Positions 1-5,010 of a DNA stretch of 7,734 nt are shown here, one piece after another (the stretch's first letter is position 1; every line of letters starts with the position of its first letter). This stretch comes from Oscillospiraceae bacterium (GTDB taxonomy: Bacteria; Bacillota; Clostridia; Oscillospirales; Ruminococcaceae): assembly GCA_014858325.1 (NCBI GenBank), contig RKCM01000132.1, forward strand, positions 1-7,734. The letters are read 5' to 3'. A program made the position numbers and the translations under genes. The notes beneath the pieces were generated by a model that saw only the letters and a list, made by a program, of their open reading frames with translations, was not told the origin of the DNA and did no database searches.

Positions 1-140
1 TGTGGTGCAATGTCCACACCAAGGCCCTGCCCGTGCAACAGTTCTTCAAGGCCCGGGGCTACCGCAGCCTTGGCCCTGCCGAAAACGACGTGGTGGACGG
101 CATCGACCGCAGCGAGCTGACTTTTGAGCGGATGCTGTAA
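1..140 (+). CDS. C-terminal end of a probable GNAT-family N-acetyltransferase (partial)
   Basis: Only the last 45 codons are present, read from base 3 and ending in TAA at 138-140; the gene begins before the window. The visible peptide has the pattern expected near the end of GNAT acetyltransferases: a run giving LPVQQFFKARGYRSLGPAEN, where a small or aliphatic stretch is followed by (F/Y)(F/Y)-x-x-x-G-(F/Y), the segment that closes the acetyl-CoA site. A short strand and TFERML follow before the stop. GNAT enzymes move an acetyl group from acetyl-CoA to an amine; the substrate cannot be inferred from this fragment. The family call rests on this motif alone and could be wrong. A weak AAAAAGC/GCTTTTT inverted repeat follows the stop codon, but it has only two G-C pairs and is a poor terminator. 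Confidence 0.5.
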   Translation, partial: WCNVHTKALPVQQFFKARGYRSLGPAENDVVDGIDRSELTFERML

Positions 141-148
141 AAAAGCCA

Positions 149-177
149 TTGCTTTTTCCCCGCGTTTGTACTACACT
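149..177 (+). promoter_or_regulatory. Predicted sigma-A promoter for the TrpR-like regulator gene
   Basis: TTGCTT (149-154) and TACACT (172-177) are separated by exactly 17 bp, matching the sigma-A consensus at 3/6 and 4/6 positions. A start of transcription near 184 would leave a leader of about 60 nt. The -10 box lies inside the inverted repeat at 172-188, so a protein bound there would block the promoter. Confidence 0.5.
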
Positions 178-188
178 AGAGTAGTGTA
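172..188. promoter_or_regulatory. 17-bp inverted repeat, candidate operator over the -10 box
   Basis: TACACTA-GAG-TAGTGTA is a perfect 7-bp inverted repeat around a 3-bp centre. It covers the predicted -10 element and the start point of the gene for a TrpR-like DNA-binding protein. The half site contains ACTA, reminiscent of the ACTAG halves of the E. coli trp operator. The likely ligand is the adjacent gene's own product (autoregulation); this is inferred from position and symmetry only. Confidence 0.45.
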
Positions 189-242
189 TTGAAGTGCCCT
201 CTTCCGGGCCGCACCAGAACGATTTCAGGGGAGGAACCATGT

Positions 243-545
243 ATGGCGAAAGATCATCCCACCGGAGAATCCGGCCTGTATTCGGCATTGCTTGAGCTGA
301 AAACGCCGGAGGAGTGCTACCGCTTTTTGCAGGACGTGTGCAGCTATGCGGAACTGAGCGCCATGGAGCAGCGATACAACATCGCCGAAAAGCTGGTAAG
401 CAAAGAGAGCTACACCAGCATCATGGGCAACATCGGCGCGTCCAGCGCCATCATCAGCCGGGTAAGCCGGGTGCTGAGCCGGGACGACAGCGTCCTGCGC
501 CGCCTGCTTGAAGAAAAAGCGCCCGAAACATCCGACGAAACCTGA
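243..545 (+). CDS. TrpR-like transcriptional regulator, YerC/YecD family
   Basis: This 100-aa protein belongs to the TrpR-like YerC/YecD family: small, all-helical, presumed dimeric DNA-binding proteins of Firmicutes with an undefined effector. The family core is clear. Residues 14-35 (SALLELKTPEECYRFLQDVC, then SY) match the hallmark LxxLKxxEECYRFxxDxC block. Residues 43-52 (QRYNIAEKL) correspond to the QRxxVAxxL helix. Residues 57-78 form the helix-turn-helix, with GASSAIISRVSRVL where most relatives have TGASTATISRVxRCL. I chose ATG 243 because AGGGGAGG lies 8 nt upstream (227-234). An in-frame TTG at 189 would start inside the operator and transcript start. The protein has about the usual family length. 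It is cytoplasmic and stands alone behind its own promoter and palindrome, so autorepression is likely. The DNA target and any ligand are unknown. Confidence 0.88.
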   Translation: MAKDHPTGESGLYSALLELKTPEECYRFLQDVCSYAELSAMEQRYNIAEKLVSKESYTSIMGNIGASSAIISRVSRVLSRDDSVLRRLLEEKAPETSDET

Positions 546-560
546 TGCCCGATCTCTCAA

Positions 561-633
561 CCTCTCAGCCGCCTTCGGCGGCAGTTCTCCCCTGCGGAGA
601 GCTGCCGCACAAAGCGAGGCGGAGAGGTTTTTT
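561..633 (+). terminator. Branched palindromic repeat ending in a T run (terminator-like, possible dispersed repeat)
   Basis: CCTCTC (561-566) pairs with GAGAGG (622-627), which is followed by six Ts (628-633). Inside this closing stem are two further hairpins: GCCGCC-TTC-GGCGGC (568-582, perfect) and AGTTCTCC/GGAGAGCT (583-590 with 596-603, one G-T pair). A third, imperfect one is GCCGC/GCGAGGC (604-620). The layout is a cloverleaf with a Rho-independent terminator tail. It resembles palindromic intergenic repeats that are frequent in GC-rich gut Clostridia; I recognise the style but cannot search for copies. It ends only 18 bp before the next start codon, so any transcript reaching the DJ-1-like gene must read through it or start within it. 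Confidence 0.6.
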
Positions 634-651
634 GCATAGGAGGTATTTTTT

Positions 652-1203
652 ATGAGCAAAGCAGTTGTCTTTTTTGCCGATGGCTCCGAGGAGTGCGAGG
701 CCCTTCTGGTGGTAGATCTTCTCCGCCGGGCCAAAGTCGAAGTCACCGTGGCTTCCGCCATGGGCCGCAAGGAGCTGGTGACCAGCCACGGCATCCACCT
801 CACCGCCGACGCCCTGGCGGAGGACGTGGATTACTCCGATGTGGATCTGGTCGTCCTGCCCGGCGGCATCCCCGGCACCCCCAACCTTGCCGAGAACAAG
901 ACCGTCACCGACACCTGCGTCGCCTTCGCCCACGCGGGCAAGAAGCTGGCTGCCATCTGTGCCGCCCCCAGCATTCTGGGTGCGCTGGGCCTGCTGAAGG
1001 GCCGCGAGGCCACCGCCCACGCCGCTTTCCAGGACAAGCTGGGCGGCGCCGACGTGCTGGACGAGGAAGTGGTCGTGGACGGCAACATCACCACCAGCTA
1101 CGGTCTCGGCGGCGCCATCCCCTTCGCCCTGGAGCTGGTGCGCCAGCTGGCCGGGGAAGAAGAAGCCGACCGCATCCAGAACGCCATTGCCTATCGGCAC
1201 TGA
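652..1203 (+). CDS. DJ-1/PfpI family protein (YajL/ThiJ-like)
   Basis: The 183-aa product is a full-length single-domain member of the DJ-1/PfpI superfamily, closest in layout to DJ-1 and YajL. The expected landmarks are present: a beta strand into FADGSEECEA (8-17), with Glu16 at the position of human DJ-1 Glu18; VVLPGGIPG (67-75); the nucleophile elbow AAICAAPS with Cys103 (DJ-1 Cys106); His123 near the DJ-1 His126 position; and TSYGLGGAIPFAL (148-160). Relatives have been described as redox sensors, chaperones, glyoxalases or protein deglycases, and the specific activity cannot be told from sequence. There is no signal peptide, so it is cytoplasmic. The start is fixed by AGGAGGT (638-644) 7 nt before ATG. 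No promoter fits between the upstream terminator-like repeat and the ORF, and no clear terminator follows the gene. Confidence 0.9.
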   Translation: MSKAVVFFADGSEECEALLVVDLLRRAKVEVTVASAMGRKELVTSHGIHLTADALAEDVDYSDVDLVVLPGGIPGTPNLAENKTVTDTCVAFAHAGKKLAAICAAPSILGALGLLKGREATAHAAFQDKLGGADVLDEEVVVDGNITTSYGLGGAIPFALELVRQLAGEEEADRIQNAIAYRH

Positions 1204-1218
1204 GCCTTTAAGTTTTAC

Positions 1219-1247
1219 TTGACAAAACGTGCGTTTCTGCATAAAAT
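1219..1247 (+). promoter_or_regulatory. Near-consensus sigma-A promoter for the non-coding RNA
   Basis: TTGACA (1219-1224) matches the -35 consensus fully. TAAAAT (1242-1247) follows after exactly 17 bp and matches the -10 consensus at 5 of 6 positions. It is the best promoter in the window. Transcription should start at about 1254. The first ORF with a plausible ribosome site begins nearly 200 nt later and beyond a terminator, so the promoter appears to serve a structured RNA first. Confidence 0.8.
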
Positions 1248-1253
1248 AAAGGT

Positions 1254-1424
1254 AGAAACAAACAACTTGAGTGTTTGTGCGAGGCTGTGAAGCGCAGTGC
1301 TGGTCAAGCAGTGACTGCGTGGAGCCTCTCTCAGGGGGTTGCACAGATTCCACAACTTGACTGAGGCGGTCTTACCGCTGAACCAAAATGTGCTGCGGGA
1401 GTTCTTTGGAGCTTCCGCATTTTT
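1254..1424 (+). ncRNA. Predicted structured small RNA or leader, about 170 nt, family not recognised
   Basis: The stretch between the strong promoter and the terminator at 1394-1427 has no convincing ORF but many complementary segments. Hairpin 1: ACAAACA/TGTTTGT (1258-1264 with 1272-1278, 7-nt loop). Hairpin 2: GAGGCT/AGCCTC (1281-1286 with 1323-1328), enclosing CGCAGT/ACTGCG (1293-1298 with 1314-1319). The loop of hairpin 2, GTCAAG (1303-1308), pairs perfectly with CTTGAC (1356-1361), a pseudoknot. Hairpin 3: GCGGT-CTT-ACCGC (1366-1378). An alternative helix, CGCAGTGC with GTGCTGCG (1293-1300 with 1390-1397, two G-U pairs), would invade the 5' arm of the terminator. Length and layout could fit a free small RNA (6S-size), a riboswitch-like attenuator or a type III antitoxin RNA. 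I do not recognise the conserved cores of T-box, SAM, TPP, FMN, cobalamin, lysine or glmS elements, nor those of SRP RNA, RNase P or tmRNA. Confidence 0.6.
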
Positions 1425-1427
1425 ATT
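1394..1427 (+). terminator. Rho-independent terminator of the non-coding RNA
   Basis: TGCGGGAGTTC (1394-1404) pairs with GAGCTTCCGCA (1409-1419) over 11 bp, with two G-U pairs and a TTTG loop. Five Ts follow at 1420-1424, then ATT. The T run ends just before ATG 1428, so this terminator separates the small RNA from the following gene, or attenuates it. Confidence 0.85.
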
Positions 1428-1451
1428 ATGGAAACAACAGGATGTGAAACG

Positions 1452-2057
1452 ATGGATGCCTTGCAGCAGTGCGCTCAAAATTATGCCCGGCTCTGCGGTT
1501 ATGCCTACGACTGCACCGTTGCACGCAAGGGGCACGCGCTTTTGCTGCGGTTCCTCTTTTCGCCCTATGAGTTCCGCCACCTGTCCGGGCTGCATCATCT
1601 GGAGCATCCCCGGCTGGAAGCAAACTCTGAACGTATCCTGAAAGACGTTCTCGCCGGAAGGATCACGCTGGCAACCTTGCAGGAAGCCGCCAATTGGGCC
1701 GAGCAGCGCACCGCCGTTCTCAGCCGTCTGGAAGCGCTTTCCCAGCTGGAACAGATGCTCGACGCGTTTTCGCTCATCTTCGGCTTTTCGCCGGAGAAGC
1801 TTCTGAGTGCATCGCCGCCCATCCGTACGCAAATCGTCGCCGACTACCTCATCAAATTCCAGCTGCCCAATGGGACAACGTTTTTCTTCTCTGTCCAATA
1901 TCAGGACGCCTACCGCGGCTGCTCTCTCTTCGTCAACGATGTCCGCGATTACAGCGCCCGCCAGACCAAGTTCACCCTGTTGGAAAAGAAAAAGATTCAT
2001 CGTGAGACCGGGGCGGAAACGCTGCTCTATCGGCGCGAGACGTATCACCCGGAGTAA
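1452..2057 (+). CDS. PBECR4-like (Barnase-EndoU-ColicinE5/D-RelE-like nuclease 4) domain protein, tentative
   Basis: This 201-aa soluble protein has no signal peptide or membrane segment. It resembles my recollection of the PBECR4 domain family, a group proposed to be RNase-like and often linked to phages. Early on comes YEFRHLSGLHHLEHP, then NSERILKDVLAGRIT, a charged helical middle (RLEALSQLEQMLDAF), and a C-terminal half with DYLIKFQLPNGTTFFFSVQ, a YRGCSLFVNDVRDY block and QTKFTLLEKKKI. Candidate active-site residues would be the conserved His in FRHLSGLHH and the C-terminal basic and aromatic residues; I cannot assign them. I prefer ATG 1452, with AGGATGTG at 1439-1446. The upstream in-frame ATG 1428 lies against the terminator T run and has no ribosome site. 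It sits directly after the structured RNA and 12 nt before the FAH-family gene. An uncharacterised protein of another family remains possible. Confidence 0.45.
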   Translation: MDALQQCAQNYARLCGYAYDCTVARKGHALLLRFLFSPYEFRHLSGLHHLEHPRLEANSERILKDVLAGRITLATLQEAANWAEQRTAVLSRLEALSQLEQMLDAFSLIFGFSPEKLLSASPPIRTQIVADYLIKFQLPNGTTFFFSVQYQDAYRGCSLFVNDVRDYSARQTKFTLLEKKKIHRETGAETLLYRRETYHPE

Positions 2058-2069
2058 GGAGGATTTTTC

Positions 2070-2957
2070 ATGCGCTTCATCACCTGCCGCCTGCCCGACG
2101 GCCTGGAAGACCCGGCCATCCTCTCTGCGGATGGCACGCAGGTCTGGCCGCTGAGCTGGCTGGGCCTTTCCTACGAGACCCTTTCCGACGCCATCCCCTT
2201 TCTGACGCCTCAGGTGCGGGCGGGGCTGCAGCTGGCCATTGCAGGCATCCCGGCCCTGCCCATGGAGGCCGTGCAGCTCCAAAGCCCCATCCCCGCCCCG
2301 GCGCAGGATGTCATCTGCCTTGGCATCAACTACATGGCTCACTCGGACGAGGCGGAGAAATACTCCGCCGACGCCTTTGCCACCCAGCATCAGGACGCCA
2401 TCTACTTTTCCAAGCGGGTGACCCGGGCCGTGGCCGACGGCGAGCCCATCCAGGCCCACACCGATCTGGTGAAAAAGCTGGATTACGAGTGCGAGCTCTG
2501 CGTGGTGCTGGGCAAGGACGCGAGGGACGTGCCCGCCGGGCAGACCAGCGACTACGTTTTCGGCTACACCATCCTCAACGATGTCTCCGCCCGGGACGTG
2601 CAGACGGCCCACAAGCAGTGGTATTTCGGCAAGAGCCTGGACGGCTTTACCCCCATGGGCCCCTGCATCGTGACGGCGGACGAATTTGCCGATTACCCGC
2701 CCAAACTCGGCATCCGCAGCTTTGTCAACGGCGAAAAGCGGCAGGACTCCAACACCGGCCTGCAGATTTTTGATATCGACCACGTCCTCCATGAGCTTTC
2801 GCAGGGCATGACCCTGAAGGCGGGCACCCTCATTGCCACCGGCACCCCGGCAGGCGTGGGGATGGGCATGGACCCGCCGCAGTTCCTTGTGCCGGGCGAT
2901 GTCGTGAAATGCGAGATCGATGGCATCGGCACCCTGACGAATCCCGTTCAAGCCTGA
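2070..2957 (+). CDS. Fumarylacetoacetate hydrolase (FAH) family protein
   Basis: The 295-aa protein is a full-length member of the FAH superfamily, metal-dependent enzymes that hydrolyse, decarboxylate or isomerise beta-keto and dioic acids. A variable N-terminal part (1-75) leads into the catalytic fold starting at VICLGINYMAHSDEA (81-95). FSKRVTRAV follows (113-121), then the metal-binding LDYECELCVVLGK (Glu140, Glu142), FGYTILNDVSARDVQ (Asp171), GKSLDGFTPMGPCIV (187-201) and the closing ATGTPAGVGMG (256-266). The Glu-x-Glu...Asp set for Mg/Mn is intact, so it should be active. The layout fits the 2-hydroxyhepta-2,4-diene-1,7-dioate isomerase/acylpyruvase branch, but the substrate is not predictable and no pathway genes adjoin it. 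The ribosome site AAGGAGG overlaps the stop of the preceding gene, implying one transcript and perhaps translational coupling. Confidence 0.9.
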   Translation: MRFITCRLPDGLEDPAILSADGTQVWPLSWLGLSYETLSDAIPFLTPQVRAGLQLAIAGIPALPMEAVQLQSPIPAPAQDVICLGINYMAHSDEAEKYSADAFATQHQDAIYFSKRVTRAVADGEPIQAHTDLVKKLDYECELCVVLGKDARDVPAGQTSDYVFGYTILNDVSARDVQTAHKQWYFGKSLDGFTPMGPCIVTADEFADYPPKLGIRSFVNGEKRQDSNTGLQIFDIDHVLHELSQGMTLKAGTLIATGTPAGVGMGMDPPQFLVPGDVVKCEIDGIGTLTNPVQA

Positions 2958-2958
2958 A

Positions 2959-2996
2959 CAAAAAAGAAGACCTGCCGCGGCAGGTCTTCTTTTTTG
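2959..2996. terminator. Bidirectional terminator, perfect 38-bp palindrome
   Basis: The palindrome is perfect over 38 bp, centred between 2977 and 2978: an A run, then GAAGACCTGCCGCGGCAGGTC, then TTC and a T run. In either direction the RNA forms a GC-rich stem flanked by As and ending in Us, so it should terminate both the FAH-family gene (stop at 2955-2957) and the convergent peptidase gene (stop at 2999-3001). Confidence 0.95.
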
Positions 2997-2998
2997 CT

Positions 2999-4084
2999 TC
3001 AGAGCGCGTGCACCCTCAATTCATGGGGGTATCGGTTCAGTACCTCGCAGCCCTCCTCGGTGACGAGGACGAGGTCCTCGATGCGGACGCCGAACTTGCC
3101 GGGCAGATAGATGCCCGGCTCGATGGAAAAGCACATCCCCGGGGTGACGACGTTCTCATTGACGGCGGACACATCCCCGGCCTCGTGGTCCTGCAGGCCG
3201 ATGAAGTGGCCCAGCCGGTGGTAGAAGTAGGGGCCGTAGCCCCCGGCGGTGATGACATCCCGGGCGGCGGCGTCGATGTCACACAGGCGGACGCCGGGCT
3301 TGACCAGCGCTTCCGCCGCCGCCTGGGCCTGCCGCACCAGCTCATACACCCGGCGCTCCTCCTCGGTGGGCTCGGCGGTGAAGAAGGTGCGGGTCATATC
3401 GGAGCAGTAATCGTGGTACACGCCGCCCACGTCGATGAGGACGCACTGGCCCGCCGTCAGGGGCGTGTCGTCGTTGTCGTGGTGGGGGTCGGCGGCGTGA
3501 GGGCCAAAGCCGCAGATGGGGGCAAAGCTGACGTCGGAGCAGCCGTGGGCGGCATAAATGCCCCGGATGGCGTCGGCCATCTCCTTCTCGGTGATGCCGG
3601 GGCGGATGAGGGCCTCAAACTCGGCCATGCAGTCGTCGTTGACCTTGGAGGAAGCCCGCATGGCCTCCTGCTCGGCAGCGTCCTTCACAGCGCGGGCGTC
3701 GTCGCAGGCATCGGATGCGTTGCGGTACTCCGGCGCGGCGTGCAGCTCCATCAGGCGGATGAGGAAGCGGGCAGGCCAATCCTTATCGATGCCCAGCGGC
3801 TTCTCCTTTTCTACAAAGGGGAGAAGCCGGGCCGGAGCGTCCTCTCCGTCGTGGAGGATCTCCAGGGGCAGCCCTGCCTCCGGCCGGCCGAACAACGCAT
3901 TGACGAAGAAGCGGTGGGCTCCATCGGCCCGCAGCAGCAGTGCCAGCATCCGCTCGCCGGGCTGGATGCGCACCCCCGTCAGATAAAAAATGGTGGTGGG
4001 GTCGGAGACGATCATCTGCTCCAATCCCTGTGCTTGGAGGTTTTCGAGTACCCGCGCAATGCGGGCGGCATAGAGTTCCTTCAT
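2999..4084 (-). CDS. M24 family metallopeptidase, Xaa-Pro aminopeptidase/dipeptidase type
   Basis: The 361-aa protein has the two-domain architecture of prolidase and aminopeptidase P: a creatinase-like N-terminal domain (about 1-130, with SDPTTIFYLTGVR at 27-39) and a pita-bread catalytic domain (about 135-361). All five expected metal ligands are visible: Asp218 in VLIDVGG, Asp229 in SDMTRTFF, His293 in HRLGHFIGL, Glu322 in SIEPGIYLPG and Glu336 in GVRIEDLVLV. His201 and His202 lie in the substrate-site loop (DPHHDNDD). It should remove N-terminal residues before proline or split Xaa-Pro dipeptides in the cytoplasm, helping peptide recycling. I chose the start at 4084 because AAGGA lies about 9 nt upstream on the minus strand. 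An in-frame ATG at 4171 would add 29 unrelated residues and overlap the promoter. It appears monocistronic. Confidence 0.93.
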   Translation of the reverse strand: MKELYAARIARVLENLQAQGLEQMIVSDPTTIFYLTGVRIQPGERMLALLLRADGAHRFFVNALFGRPEAGLPLEILHDGEDAPARLLPFVEKEKPLGIDKDWPARFLIRLMELHAAPEYRNASDACDDARAVKDAAEQEAMRASSKVNDDCMAEFEALIRPGITEKEMADAIRGIYAAHGCSDVSFAPICGFGPHAADPHHDNDDTPLTAGQCVLIDVGGVYHDYCSDMTRTFFTAEPTEEERRVYELVRQAQAAAEALVKPGVRLCDIDAAARDVITAGGYGPYFYHRLGHFIGLQDHEAGDVSAVNENVVTPGMCFSIEPGIYLPGKFGVRIEDLVLVTEEGCEVLNRYPHELRVHAL

Positions 4085-4174
4085 GGTTTCGTTATCCTTT
4101 CTGTAATTTTTGTATCGCATTTTTTGTTTTGTTGATAAAATCGATGCAAAGCCACAGTTGTTCATAAACAATTC

Positions 4175-4202
4175 ATAATAAATTCATTTCTCGTTCATGC
4201 AA
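4175..4202 (-). promoter_or_regulatory. Predicted sigma-A promoter for the M24 peptidase gene
   Basis: On the minus strand TTGCAT (4197-4202) and TATTAT (4175-4180) are 16 bp apart, with the -10 at 5/6 consensus. This gives a leader of about 85 nt that is AT-rich and carries a small TTGTT-TATG-AACAA inverted repeat just downstream of the predicted start. The whole 279-bp gap (4085-4363) between the two divergent genes is AT-richer than its surroundings and holds no gene. Confidence 0.55.
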
Positions 4203-4225
4203 CTTCGGTATAAGTAAGGCAACGT

Positions 4226-4242
4226 TGGCGCACACCGCGCCA
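4226..4242. repeat. Short perfect inverted repeat in the divergent intergenic region
   Basis: TGGCGC-ACACC-GCGCCA is a perfect 6-bp inverted repeat between the peptidase promoter and the tat promoter. It has no T run on either side, so it is not a terminator. It could be an operator, or chance in GC-rich DNA. Confidence 0.3.
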
Positions 4243-4320
4243 GAGCCCTCTTCAGTATAGCACGGTAAAACCAAAATTTGAACTCCCTGCACCGCACCTC
4301 TGGTAATGCGGGCCGCAATC

Positions 4321-4329
4321 TGTTATACT
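4321..4329 (+). promoter_or_regulatory. Predicted extended -10 promoter of the tat operon
   Basis: TGTTATACT combines the extended element TGn with TATACT (4324-4329, 5/6 consensus). The -35 region 17 bp upstream (TGGTAA, 4301-4306) is weak, as is usual for extended -10 promoters. The predicted start near 4336 leaves a leader of about 28 nt containing the ribosome site AGGAAAGGA (4344-4352). Confidence 0.6.
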
Positions 4330-4363
4330 GGACAAAAAGCCCCAGGAAAGGAATTGGAACGCT

Positions 4364-4903
4364 ATGAAAATTGGTTTTTGGGAACTCGTCGTCATCGTGG
4401 TGGTGGCGTTCGTCTTCATCGGCCCGGACCAGCTGCCCGTCTACGCCAAAAAGCTGGGCAAGATGCTCCGGGAGCTGAAAAAGTACACCGGCGCTGCCTC
4501 CGAGGAGATCCAGAAGAACGTCGTGGAGCCTCTGAACGAGATCCAGGCCCCTATCAAGGAGGCGGTTGCCCCCCTGACCGACATCAAAAAGGACATCGAC
4601 AACAGCGTCAAGGACGTGACCAAGAGCTTCACCGGCATTGGCAAGACCAGCAAGGAGGAAGCCGCCAAGGCTGCCGAGCAGCCGGAGGAAGTGGCAGAGC
4701 TGGAGGATGTGGAGGAGCTGGACACCACCGCCCCCGCCGAGGCCCCTGCCGCCGAAAAGCCCGAAGCCCCTGCTGCGGAGCCCGCCGCTGAGCCTGTAAA
4801 GGCTGAGGCCGAGAAGAAGCCCGCCGAGGCCCCCGCTGCCGAAGCCGCTCCCGCCGCCGAAGAGGCCAAGGAGGCCGCCCCCGCCGAGGAAGCCAAGGTC
4901 TGA
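4364..4903 (+). CDS. tatB: Twin-arginine translocase subunit, TatB-like (TatA/B family)
   Basis: The 179-aa membrane protein is the first gene of the tat operon. It has one N-terminal transmembrane helix (about 7-20), the hinge GPDQLP (20-25) and an amphipathic helix (27-42, YAKKLGKMLRELKK). Next comes a long helical stretch to about 95, then an unusual Ala/Pro/Glu-rich tail from about 105 to the end with repeats such as EAPAAE. The start IGFWELVV with Glu7, followed by LPVYAKKLGKMLREL, is much closer to TatB (IGFxEL...GPxxLPV...R.L) than to TatA. The long charged, proline-rich tail also fits TatB. In the TatABC system TatB joins TatC in the receptor that recognises folded proteins carrying twin-arginine signals. 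Some Gram-positive systems use a bifunctional TatA instead, so 'TatA/B family' is the safe name. The tail probably lies in the cytoplasm. Confidence 0.82.
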   Translation: MKIGFWELVVIVVVAFVFIGPDQLPVYAKKLGKMLRELKKYTGAASEEIQKNVVEPLNEIQAPIKEAVAPLTDIKKDIDNSVKDVTKSFTGIGKTSKEEAAKAAEQPEEVAELEDVEELDTTAPAEAPAAEKPEAPAAEPAAEPVKAEAEKKPAEAPAAEAAPAAEEAKEAAPAEEAKV

Positions 4904-4967
4904 GCCTTGCTCCCTCCCCCACATCGCTGCATCCGCGCCTGCGGTTGCCGTAATACATTGTATTTCA

Positions 4968-4986
4968 GCCCGCCACAAGGCGCGGC
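4968..4986 (+). promoter_or_regulatory. Intercistronic RNA hairpin between tatB-like and tatA
   Basis: GCCCGCC (4968-4974) and GGCGCGGC (4979-4986) form a 7-bp GC-rich stem with one bulged C and an ACAA loop. No T run follows, so it should not terminate. It lies 8 nt before the tatA ribosome site and could affect mRNA stability or tatA translation. I saw no convincing separate promoter in the 107-bp gap. Confidence 0.35.
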
Positions 4987-5010
4987 AAGAGTAAAAAGGA
5001 GATTTTTATT

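Noticed and set aside
139..157. AAAAAGC-CATT-GCTTTTT as a terminator for the first gene
   Set aside because: The stem has only two G-C pairs and overlaps the -35 box of the next promoter; too weak to call.
189..242. N-terminal extension of the YerC-like ORF from TTG 189
   Set aside because: It begins at the edge of the operator and near the transcript start and has no ribosome site. ATG 243 has AGGGGAGG at the right distance.
1254..1424. Assignment of the RNA as 6S RNA
   Set aside because: The length fits, but I could not find a long closing stem joining the 5' and 3' ends around one central bubble; nested stems plus a pseudoknot fit better. A covariance-model search would settle it.
1428..1451. 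ATG 1428 as the start of the nuclease-like ORF
   Set aside because: It abuts the terminator T run and lacks a ribosome site; ATG 1452 has AGGATGTG upstream.
1215..2951. 578-codon open frame on the minus strand
   Set aside because: It is antisense to two genes with good ribosome sites and recognisable motifs, crosses the ncRNA and its promoter, and its Gly/Val/His/Arg-rich translation has no domain. It reflects low stop-codon density opposite GC-rich genes.
2909..4135. 408-codon open frame on the plus strand
   Set aside because: It lies opposite the M24 peptidase, whose five metal ligands are intact, and would read through the bidirectional terminator.
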